Below, piece by piece: positions 6,501 through 12,924 of a stretch of 17,452 bases of DNA; positions within the stretch are counted from its first letter, which is position 1; every line of letters starts with the position of its first letter. The notes beneath the pieces are model-generated. The model saw only the letters and a program-made list of their open reading frames with translations. It was not told the DNA's origin and did no database searches. The position numbers and the translations under genes are program-made. This stretch comes from Euryarchaeota archaeon UBA181 (GTDB lineage Archaea > Thermoplasmatota > Poseidoniia > Poseidoniales > Thalassarchaeaceae), in contig DALI01000055.1 of the NCBI GenBank assembly GCA_002496725.1, forward strand, positions 1 to 17,452. Direction: 5' to 3'.

Positions 6501-8329
6501 TCCAGACCAGCTCCAAGTTCAACATCGAATGTATATGTGAATCCATGGCCAGGATAAAGCTCCCTTGAGTAGTCATACATCACATCTAAGTCATCTCCGG
6601 ATTGTGACGAGGGGTACAGGCTATTGTCCAAAGAAAGCTGGCCCCATCCCTCTGATGGATTGGGTATATCATTAGTACCGATGTCTTTCGCTCCATTGAT
6701 GAGAACGGCCCTGATTAAATCAGACCTAGGCTCACTAACTCCTTCTGCCCTCAAGAACTGCCTTACTAATGCCGAGGCCCCGGCAACTACCGGGGTGGCC
6801 ATCGAAGTTCCATTCATGGCGACATAGAGCGGCGTGGTACCATCATCGTGAGTAAGTGATGAGCAGGCCTGACCCTGAACAAGTGTTGCCTCAGCGGCTC
6901 TAGCTGAACATATTAGGACACCTGGGGCGACAATTTCAGGCTTTATTCTTCCATCGTTAGTCAAACCTGAGGACGAGAAAGTCGCAACCTGGCCCTGTGG
7001 CAGAGAATTTTGAGAGCCGGTAGTCGAAGCACCCACTGTTAGGGCGTTCTTTGCGGTACCGGGAGGAGTAATTCCGGAGTCTGCACCATTGCCCATTTCT
7101 CCAGCTGAGAAGAGTACCATGTATCCCGGGTAGTCATGGACGAAGTCATCTACATTGGAAGAAGTCTGGCTGTAATTACCCAAATTAGAAGTCCCCCAGC
7201 TGTTAGTGTGGATTCTGGCATTTTGATTCCAGGAATGTGAAAATAGACCATAAAGAGAACCATAGATACCGAAGAATCCACTCTGAGATTCGTGGGTATA
7301 CATGTGGAATGTGGCCGCTGGGGCCATTCCAAGTGCTGCGGATTCTCCTGAGCCGTCACCCAGTAGAGTTGCGGCCACGTGAGTCCCATGGCCACTCAGC
7401 AGATCTGAGTTATCATTATCGGGGCCGAATTGACTGTACACTGATCTTATCCTACCATCGAAGTCACCATGATCCTCATCGATTCCGGTATCGGAAATGG
7501 CAATTACCTCATCCGTGCCATCGAGAGAGGATAAGGACTCCTGGAAAGCGGACTCAATACCAGAAATATCCCTTGCGGCACTATTGTGTATGGAAGCAAT
7601 ACTCTGCATCTGGATATGCAATATCCTCCAATCTGTAGATAAAAGGGGGACCCAGATGGTGCTAACTGATTCCACGGTACATAGCCATGAATCGCAATAA
7701 GCACTAGTTTGTTCTGATTGGGAAATTATAGAGAGGTCTTTCTCCAAGGAAATTAGCTCTTCTCTAGTCAAGTCATTAGCTGGCAATATATCTAAATTTA
7801 GGAATGACGAAGGTTCAGAATTGAGGATGTCGGGCGAAACTCTCCAGATGTCTGGCATTAGTCCGAACCACCTCACATCATTCAGAGAAGGTAGAAAAGT
7901 TTCAACTGGATAGCCCAATGGGAATCTGACGATTAAGGAACTGTCGGGAAGAAAATCGAGAATAGCGCCCCCTACTTCTTCTACAGCGGCGGATATTCCA
8001 GAAATATCAGAACTTGTGGCCTGTAAAACATAGACTGGCCTTGGCGAGAGATACGAGTTATCTCCCTCGATTCCTTCATTGTTTGGAATTGGGTGAACAA
8101 GTGGATCGAACGAACCATAGGGAGAATGTATTAGTCCGGATATCTCCCTAATCTGATGCGTATGCCCTATGGGCATTTCCAAGGATGACCAATCTGCGTC
8201 TGATGATAATTTTGATGTGTCGTCGGAGAAGTCAACATCGGTGACGGTATAGGATGCGGAGACCATACCCGACCATGAAGAAAATAACAAAACAGTAAGC
8301 ACAAGGAAAGTCGAATTCCTTGCATACAT
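3587..8329 (-). CDS. Giant membrane-anchored subtilisin-family (S8) serine protease with Ig-like repeats
   Basis: 1580 residues. Signal peptide (about 1-25), a propeptide-like region (about 95-165, resembling KP-43-type prodomains) with a possible disulfide C212/C217, then the S8 domain (about 270-570). The triad is D280 (ISDTGID), H314 (SGHGTHVA) and S509 (NGTSMATP). The oxyanion-hole Asn of subtilisins (AGN) is replaced by E411 in SAGEMGN. A KP-43-like jelly-roll follows (about 595-702, LVNDLDLSVTSPDG), then a CARDB-like domain (about 711-832) and several Ig/NEW3-like domains to about 1450. One membrane span (about 1457-1476) leads to a ~100-residue cytoplasmic tail ending in GLPDGWSMEQW..YGHLWW (1557-1575), a tail I associate with marine Group II surface proteins. 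It probably degrades extracellular protein while anchored to the cell. ATG 8329 directly follows a 6-bp hairpin. It lies downstream of GAPDH and just upstream of adk. Confidence 0.92.
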   Translation of the reverse strand: MYARNSTFLVLTVLLFSSWSGMVSASYTVTDVDFSDDTSKLSSDADWSSLEMPIGHTHQIREISGLIHSPYGSFDPLVHPIPNNEGIEGDNSYLSPRPVYVLQATSSDISGISAAVEEVGGAILDFLPDSSLIVRFPLGYPVETFLPSLNDVRWFGLMPDIWRVSPDILNSEPSSFLNLDILPANDLTREELISLEKDLSIISQSEQTSAYCDSWLCTVESVSTIWVPLLSTDWRILHIQMQSIASIHNSAARDISGIESAFQESLSSLDGTDEVIAISDTGIDEDHGDFDGRIRSVYSQFGPDNDNSDLLSGHGTHVAATLLGDGSGESAALGMAPAATFHMYTHESQSGFFGIYGSLYGLFSHSWNQNARIHTNSWGTSNLGNYSQTSSNVDDFVHDYPGYMVLFSAGEMGNGADSGITPPGTAKNALTVGASTTGSQNSLPQGQVATFSSSGLTNDGRIKPEIVAPGVLICSARAAEATLVQGQACSSLTHDDGTTPLYVAMNGTSMATPVVAGASALVRQFLRAEGVSEPRSDLIRAVLINGAKDIGTNDIPNPSEGWGQLSLDNSLYPSSQSGDDLDVMYDYSRELYPGHGFTYTFDVELGAGLDVTLAWNDDKGSAVANQSASRLVNDLDLSVTSPDGVVYLGNQFISGFSSSGGSEDRVNNLERIKIQSAISGVWTVTVGNSGGDVQGFSIVVSAIADELYESDLTVFEDSLSTSVENPLEGDTVLIEAAWGNQATALAAAYDVEVHDLTTGDLLHSSRRSPISGGALDSFSFPHSFDTTGEHILRLVLDSSSEIDELNDESVGINNNVAEIVVHVSQIGVRVTPLLENGNIPSSPLELEDSKYRSMNPRDSSSVYFMLELKNEGTSSISVQLSVSPINVVSENGVLQPPSDEWRKLLNESGPWNLEPMGSTGDSVIIRLVLSAHPESSSSSLPGEVYALPGRFVTDLNLFDVNAPTVNNVIRLEAEVERIEGLVTVLAGEAGAEAEPGDWASFSLAVGNDGNGPTQYLVSCSTENSWPINIWDSQSANLLTDPIGRLLYTTLPIKIRVPQLPNGEPAAGTSEQVTCITQSVNDPALSFSDSVSVIVLANDDFHTDIYSESGDPLGPLAIAPERAVLNGEMVTTILEVSNDGNIPMTFQVEAFSSLNTWPIQIVYGEEESMDSFSVEIASGESVSFQINTLVPMAAQMGDSNTMTIRTTQIDGELVSNRTKLIVRELAELDVTGDSSISAAPGLTGVANIMIKNTGNVNLVVSLTLGSLPAEWSGGFMTAGNFAMAMNQQAVISVALELPGAIEAGPNETQIPVIIEFITPAGDSLSKTVWLDVIVLSSAWLNMSSLDAVAEDILPGNPATFDVTLENIGNYETDVSLEVTGDEGWNLEVDPSSAGPLGPGQSIVIEVIAEPTKGAEYGIVELNVFANSSDDNLESSTDAYISLKVSKARESTEGLLPSWAIGAIFIALVSLSVVLGIRMRRSSTHDTRPDEELIAPGSALLSGSKSDRRAAALQTSASGEVLTGTVTQEELQKVSNSPSIPSLDIPIAPEGAPPLPLGGLPDGWSMEQWSAYGHLWWEQNRP
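3673..3681 (+). repeat. Nine-base G homopolymer inside the protease tail
   Basis: G9 on the plus strand reads as C9 in the protease gene, coding Ala-Pro-Pro-Leu just before the C-terminal GLPDGW motif. It is the longest single-base run I noticed. Any slip would change the frame and remove the last ~25 residues. Seen directly; phase variation is only a possibility, and runs like this are also where assemblies err. Confidence 0.6.
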
Positions 8330-8344
8330 GGTTCCTTCGGAACC
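8330..8344 (-). promoter_or_regulatory. Hairpin abutting the protease start codon
   Basis: Minus-strand GGTTCC-GAA-GGAACC is a perfect 6-bp stem with a triloop whose last base touches the ATG at 8329. The SD-like GAAGGA is inside the stem and loop, so the folded form would hide the only ribosome-binding candidate. A translational switch is inferred. Confidence 0.5.
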
Positions 8345-8373
8345 TAGATGCCCTTTTGACAGTTAACCAGTGT

Positions 8374-8390
8374 TGATTATTCAATAATCA
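8374..8390. promoter_or_regulatory. Palindromic operator candidate at the protease start of transcription
   Basis: TGATTATT-C-AATAATCA is a perfect 8+1+8 inverted repeat. Its centre (8382) is about 25 nt downstream of the TATA box at 8403-8410, so it would straddle the start of transcription. Archaeal repressors often bind there. A weak A/T-rich terminator hairpin for GAPDH is the alternative. Confidence 0.45.
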
Positions 8391-8402
8391 CTGATTCTAG
8401 TT

Positions 8403-8410
8403 CTTATAAA
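8403..8410 (-). promoter_or_regulatory. TATA box of the protease gene
   Basis: Minus-strand TTTATAAG is a near-ideal archaeal TATA core in the 104-nt gap between GAPDH and the protease. It predicts a start of transcription near 8380 and a leader of about 50 nt. Confidence 0.55.
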
Positions 8411-8433
8411 TTAGTGAAAAGGGGCGAAAATAT

Positions 8434-9474
8434 TCAGATATTGTAATATTTAGATATTGCTTCGTCTGTTTTAGCCACACTAAGAGCCCAATTTTTCTCC
8501 ATTTTCATCAATGCCCTCACACAATCGACATTTTCGGGAATCACATCACTCTCTTGGTGTATTGCCTGAAAGTAATAAAGTCTATTTTCGATCAGTCTTA
8601 CTGCATCCTCCCAAACGAAAATCTCATGCAGATCGCCCCACTTCCTCCCTATGTCTCTGGCCATCTCCATTACCTCTGCAGTGGTAGTTATCTTGTTCTC
8701 CTCACCACTCATTACAATGACCCTTGGAGCGTCTCTCCAGAGAGAGATGATTGATTCGGTAGAAAGGCCGTGCCCCTCAGGAAGATCAGCAATAATTGCA
8801 TGAACGTGCATTATGGTCGTCGGTACCGCCACAGCTAAGGAGTTAATTTCTATCTCCGGCTTAACAGTCATAACATCTGGACCATGGTGACTAGGTACTT
8901 TGAGTACTGGTTTTATGGCATTTATTGGGCCCTTTTTAGAATCTCCAGGATCAGCTGCTCTTCGAATCATGGTACATTCAACTTTTAGCTCACCGCAGTG
9001 GTCATAGAGAGGAACTAGGGTCCTAGAGAGTCCGGTTGTATTGCATGAGACCACCCTAGTTGATTGAGCTCCATAATTTTCTGAGTGATTGGCACAAGAT
9101 GTGTAAGATAGTCCGGTAAGAGAATGCTTCTCGCCACCCTGGAAAATACTCTTCACACCAGCTTTCACATACTTCTCGAGATTATCTGCGCCCATCTTCC
9201 CAGGTGAGCAATCAATTACCACATCCGATATCGAAAGTAAATCTTTGAGGCCCCCTTTGCATTCGAAGCGAGATTCGGCAAACGACGACACCATAAGCGG
9301 GTCATCAGAAGTGCAATAGAGGTCGAATCCTTTCCTAACTGCCATCTCACAACCGAAACTAGGGCCGGTCTTTGTAACGCCGACAACTTCCATATCATCC
9401 TGAGCGTCTATTGCGTCTGCGACTCTCTTGCCTATAGTTCCATATCCATTTATGCCGACTTTTACTGATACCAC
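8434..9474 (-). CDS. gap: Type II glyceraldehyde-3-phosphate dehydrogenase (archaeal, phosphorylating)
   Basis: 346 residues from the chosen start. It interconverts glyceraldehyde 3-phosphate and 1,3-bisphosphoglycerate with NAD(P). The N terminus holds the Rossmann loop VGINGYGTIGKRVA; DCSPGKMG lies in the nucleotide-binding half; the catalytic cysteine is in SCNTTGLSR (C144 from this start); VPTTIMHVHAI belongs to the catalytic domain. These motifs separate the archaeal type II enzyme from the bacterial/eukaryotic SCTTN form. The frame is open to TTG 9534, but I prefer GTG 9474: it has GGGAG 7 nt upstream and yields MVSVKVGINGYG, the usual beginning for the family, whereas the extra 20 residues have no counterpart that I recognise. 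In many archaea this enzyme works mainly in gluconeogenesis. It is divergent from the GXGXG operon, sharing the intergenic promoter region. Confidence 0.95.
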   Translation of the reverse strand: MVSVKVGINGYGTIGKRVADAIDAQDDMEVVGVTKTGPSFGCEMAVRKGFDLYCTSDDPLMVSSFAESRFECKGGLKDLLSISDVVIDCSPGKMGADNLEKYVKAGVKSIFQGGEKHSLTGLSYTSCANHSENYGAQSTRVVSCNTTGLSRTLVPLYDHCGELKVECTMIRRAADPGDSKKGPINAIKPVLKVPSHHGPDVMTVKPEIEINSLAVAVPTTIMHVHAIIADLPEGHGLSTESIISLWRDAPRVIVMSGEENKITTTAEVMEMARDIGRKWGDLHEIFVWEDAVRLIENRLYYFQAIHQESDVIPENVDCVRALMKMEKNWALSVAKTDEAISKYYNI

Positions 9475-9481
9475 ACAACCA

Positions 9482-9486
9482 CTCCC
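9482..9486 (-). promoter_or_regulatory. Shine-Dalgarno site supporting the GTG start of GAPDH
   Basis: Minus-strand GGGAG lies 7 nt before GTG 9474. The upstream alternative (TTG 9534) has no comparable site. Confidence 0.5.
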
Positions 9487-9534
9487 AGTAATATCTCCTC
9501 TGGCCGATGCTCTATCAAGATAACTCAAATTCAA

Positions 9535-9602
9535 TTCGTGGATTGACAGCTATTTGAAAAATATCCGTCACAATGAAGACCATTGGCTAGACTCGGGGTA
9601 CG
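9535..9602. promoter_or_regulatory. Divergent promoter region between GAPDH and the GXGXG operon
   Basis: A short region with one A/T-rich block (about 9552-9564, TTTGAAAAATATC). Read on the plus strand it could be the TATA element for the five-gene operon, giving a start near 9588; read on the minus strand (GATATTTTTC) it could serve GAPDH, giving a start near 9535. Both promoters appear to share this block. No clear inverted repeat is seen. Confidence 0.4.
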
Positions 9603-11150
9603 ATGGCGATGAGGGAACAGACCGCAAGAAGTTTCAAACTCAACCGAGAAATCGCTAGAATGCTCCCTGAAGCTATTGAAAAGGACCGATTGATAAAAAT
9701 TGGATATGGCTCGGGCGGCGATACCAAACCCAGGGATGGTGACTTTGGTGTGATAACGCACTTGCCTCCACAATCTAGGGTCCTTGTTCTTGGGAACCTA
9801 GGTGAATGTGTCGGATCCATGAATAGAGGAGGAACTCTGAATATCGAAGGGAGTTGTGAGTCGATGCTTGCCTCTTTCCAATTAGATGGGAGAATAGTTG
9901 TCGAAAGAGATGTCGGAAATAGACTAGCCATGAACATGAAGGGCGGAAGCGTGGTTGTGATGGGTTCTGCTGGAGACGAAGCATGTGCAGGAATGTATGG
10001 GGGGACCGTAGTTATCAGAGGCCAAGCCTCGTCCATGACTGGTGCAGGAATGAGAGGTGGCACATTAGTAGTAATGGGATCTGTTGGGATCAATCCCGGA
10101 ATGGGAATGAGAGGTGGGAGAATTATCATTGCGGGAAGCTGTCCACCTCCAGGGGAAGGAGCGAAAATGCGATCTATTTCCAGCAAGGAAGTGAATGAGA
10201 TGTCAGAAATCTTGGAACCACTGGGACTTTCTCTTGAGGATGATGCACTAGTACTCATCCCAGAGTCTGCTGAGACTTTCGATTCTGTAACTCCTAAAAG
10301 GTGGATATCTGAAGGATTTGAGAGTATTGGGATATACCCCTCTGCATCGGAAAGAATAGCCATGCACTCCAGTGTGGATACATCTATCGATATCATTCCT
10401 GTTGGATCCGATGAAGTGAGCTTAGGTTTGAAGATACCCTGGATGATACGATCGGACCGTGGACATTCTGATGATACTAATCATAATGGAATCTCGAGAA
10501 TGGTGGAATCGGACCCATCTGAAGGAGATTTAGTGATTGTGGGAGAAGGGGGCTTGATTGATTTCCCCAACTATGGCAAGAAGTGCTCAGGCATAGTATT
10601 GGACCTACAGAATTTGCCCCCTCTGAATGATGCTGAAATTGAGGCTTTATTGGTTTCCCTTACTAGCCACTTAGACGACACCTCGTTAGTATTCCTGAGA
10701 GATGGGGTAGATAGGGTAGAAGGGCTATTCAGGCTAGTAGTAGATCTTGATTTGGATGGTGCAGTGATAGGTCTATCGACTCCAGGCGGAGGGAAATCAG
10801 CTGCGGCCTTACCTCGGATTGGTTTAGCTTCAAGAGCCATGGGGCTAGATGTTCAGAGAAGGATAATCGCAATAGAAATTGAAAAGGAGCCTTCTGCGGA
10901 AGATATGATAATTACTAGAGCATCTGGATGCTCATTCATCATTGGGCCTTTTGGGAAAGAAAACGGTGAAATACGATTGCAAAATGAGACCATTCCAAAG
11001 CTTATTGGAATAATGAAAGAAGCTGGTTTGCATAGTATGGACAATGTCGGTAGACGAATTCTCAGAGCTAAGGATATGGAGACTGCGGCTATCAGTGGAC
11101 TGAGACTAGTTGGTTTTGAAAGACCCCTCCCTATGTGGTTAGGAAACTGA
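9603..11150 (+). CDS. GXGXG beta-helix protein (glutamate synthase/FwdC-like domain) with an unrecognised C-terminal half
   Basis: 515 residues. Residues about 60-180 form a GXGXG beta-helix: repeats beginning GGTLNIEG, GGSVVVMG, GGTVVIRG, GGTLVVMG and GGRIIIAG recur about every 19-40 residues. This domain is the C-terminal part of glutamate synthase large subunit, a separate subunit in archaeal GltS, and part of formylmethanofuran dehydrogenase C. Here it is N-terminal. The remaining ~300 residues show alternating strands and helices (for example LVVDLDLDGAVIGLSTPGGG near 378-397) that could be a degenerate FMN-barrel like that of GltS, but I see no glutaminase cysteine, no 3Fe-4S cysteine cluster and no clear FMN motif. 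A structural or regulatory role is as likely as catalysis. ATG 9603 has no good SD; another ATG follows two codons later. It is the first gene of the plus-strand operon, with pheT starting 9 nt after its stop. Confidence 0.8.
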   Translation: MAMREQTARSFKLNREIARMLPEAIEKDRLIKIGYGSGGDTKPRDGDFGVITHLPPQSRVLVLGNLGECVGSMNRGGTLNIEGSCESMLASFQLDGRIVVERDVGNRLAMNMKGGSVVVMGSAGDEACAGMYGGTVVIRGQASSMTGAGMRGGTLVVMGSVGINPGMGMRGGRIIIAGSCPPPGEGAKMRSISSKEVNEMSEILEPLGLSLEDDALVLIPESAETFDSVTPKRWISEGFESIGIYPSASERIAMHSSVDTSIDIIPVGSDEVSLGLKIPWMIRSDRGHSDDTNHNGISRMVESDPSEGDLVIVGEGGLIDFPNYGKKCSGIVLDLQNLPPLNDAEIEALLVSLTSHLDDTSLVFLRDGVDRVEGLFRLVVDLDLDGAVIGLSTPGGGKSAAALPRIGLASRAMGLDVQRRIIAIEIEKEPSAEDMIITRASGCSFIIGPFGKENGEIRLQNETIPKLIGIMKEAGLHSMDNVGRRILRAKDMETAAISGLRLVGFERPLPMWLGN

Positions 11151-11153
11151 GGT
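11149..11153 (+). promoter_or_regulatory. Shine-Dalgarno site of pheT overlapping the upstream stop codon
   Basis: GAGGT overlaps the TGA stop of the GXGXG gene and lies 6 nt before ATG 11160, fixing the pheT start and implying coupled translation. Confidence 0.55.
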
Positions 11154-11159
11154 CTCGTA

Positions 11160-12914
11160 ATGCCAACGATTTCACTAAGTCATTCAGTTATGGAAAGGAT
11201 TCAGAAACTAAATGGAGCATACCATGAAAGTAAAATTCTACAAGATCTGCTACCTCAAATGGGGTGTCCTGTAGAGCTAAATGATGATGAAAAGATAGAA
11301 ATTGAGGTTTTTCCGGATAGGCCCGATTTACTTAGTCATGAAACTATGGCCATGGCTGTACGATTATTCCAGGGATTAGAATCAGGAGAGAGAGAAGTCG
11401 GGGTTTCCAGTAGTGACGTTTTTATTGATTCCCATAGTTCATTGAATAATATTAGGCCAATAATCTTGGGAGCAGTAGTTAGAGGGGTCGATACTGGAAA
11501 AAATTCATCGGAAAGAGGCTCTTTCATACAGTCTCTGATGGATCATCAAGAGAAACTACATCTTACCCTTGGGAGAAAGAGGTCTCTTTCCTCAATTGGA
11601 GTTCATGATTTATCGAAGCTCAGTCCCCCATTCAGATATGAGTCTGTATCGGGCGACTATTCGTTCGTTCCCCTCGCATCTGAAAAGGAGATGAGTATTT
11701 TCGAGATACTTTCAGAGCACCCTAAAGGAGTCGAGTATTCGGCACTAATGGACGGGATGGATTCCTTTCCAATCATTTTTGACTCTAATGACGAAGTGAT
11801 TTCATTCCCGCCTATTATTAACGGAAATCGTACGACTGTAGGTGAAGATACCACAGATTTCTTCATTGATGTTACAGGATTTGACGAAAGGGCATGTGAG
11901 ACGTGTTTACTACTGATCTGTCTTTCACTATCGGAATTGGGCGGAGATGTTGAGAGTGTGGAAATATCGAGCTGGGATGGTCAGACAATTATCACTCCAA
12001 ATTTCGACAATAAAATCTATCCAGTACCCAATGCATTGATAGAAAAAATCCTAGGGTTAAGACTCAGCGACGAAGACATAGGTACATCGATTAGTCGAAT
12101 GGGTGGGAGATTGTTAGAATCCAGGACAGTAACTGATGGATTTGAAAGGGCGGAAAGATGGTCTGACTGTGTGGTTGGCGAAAGGGAACATATCTTTTCT
12201 ATGCCACGATGGCGCAGTGACATAATGCATCCAATTGATATTGTTGAAGATATAGCAATAGGGTACGGATATGGCAATCTTCCAGAAATTTTATCCTCGG
12301 TACATATTGATTCATCCCCCTTGCCATCCTCGAATTTACACCGCAGGGTCAGGATGAGCCTGAGATCGGTTGGACTTCAAGAAACTCAGAGCCTGACACT
12401 TTCCAATGAGAGGGCCCAGTTTGAGAAAACTAGGTGGCCGCATTTATCGGACGTGACAATGATATCTAATCCAATTACTATTGATCATACGCTCCTGAGG
12501 CAGTACATACTACCGTCTCTGATGGGGCTCTTATCCTCCAACAGGCATCATGAGCTCCCTCAGAGGGTATACGAACTGGGAGAGGTAGTCCACGGCGGAG
12601 AGAATAAGAGTAGGGCTTCTTGGGCCTGTGCCGAAGTAGGTGCTGGATTCTCAACAGCCAAGGGAATAGTTCAGTCCCTCCTGAGGGATCTTGGAGCTAA
12701 TTCCTCAATGATTTCTTTCGAGCCAACAGAAAATGGAAATGGGCCATGGATAGATGGAAGGGGAGCGAGAGTGCTTATCGAAGGCATGGTAATCGGTGAA
12801 TTCGGGGAAGTCTCTCCTGAAGTCATTCACTCATTTGGCCTTAGGTCTCCAGTACATGCAGGTGAATTCGATATCGATATGATAGGCAAGACCATTCCTG
12901 ATCCTGTTCACTGA
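11160..12914 (+). CDS. pheT: Phenylalanine--tRNA ligase beta subunit, archaeal type
   Basis: 584 residues, close to the ~550 usual for archaeal/eukaryotic PheT and much shorter than the ~800 of bacteria, which carry extra tRNA- and anticodon-binding domains. Recognisable pieces: VFPDRPDLLSHE (50-61), the B3/B4 editing-domain segment EKLHLTLGRKR...IGVHDL (about 134-155), PPFRYE just after it, and DIVEDIAIGYGYGNLP (about 360-375), which opens the catalytic-like core. The final part, GEFGEVSPEVIHSFGL, is also typical. Together with PheS it makes the (alpha-beta)2 enzyme that charges tRNA-Phe and edits Tyr-tRNA-Phe. pheS is not in the window, so the pair is split or lies elsewhere. It is the second gene of the operon. 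Confidence 0.95.
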   Translation: MPTISLSHSVMERIQKLNGAYHESKILQDLLPQMGCPVELNDDEKIEIEVFPDRPDLLSHETMAMAVRLFQGLESGEREVGVSSSDVFIDSHSSLNNIRPIILGAVVRGVDTGKNSSERGSFIQSLMDHQEKLHLTLGRKRSLSSIGVHDLSKLSPPFRYESVSGDYSFVPLASEKEMSIFEILSEHPKGVEYSALMDGMDSFPIIFDSNDEVISFPPIINGNRTTVGEDTTDFFIDVTGFDERACETCLLLICLSLSELGGDVESVEISSWDGQTIITPNFDNKIYPVPNALIEKILGLRLSDEDIGTSISRMGGRLLESRTVTDGFERAERWSDCVVGEREHIFSMPRWRSDIMHPIDIVEDIAIGYGYGNLPEILSSVHIDSSPLPSSNLHRRVRMSLRSVGLQETQSLTLSNERAQFEKTRWPHLSDVTMISNPITIDHTLLRQYILPSLMGLLSSNRHHELPQRVYELGEVVHGGENKSRASWACAEVGAGFSTAKGIVQSLLRDLGANSSMISFEPTENGNGPWIDGRGARVLIEGMVIGEFGEVSPEVIHSFGLRSPVHAGEFDIDMIGKTIPDPVH

Positions 12915-12924
12915 GTTTTATTCC

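Noticed and set aside
9587..10396. A 269-codon open frame antisense to the GXGXG gene
   Set aside because: It mirrors the codons of a clearly conserved gene on the other strand, giving a Pro/Ile/Ser-rich product with no recognisable domain or signal.
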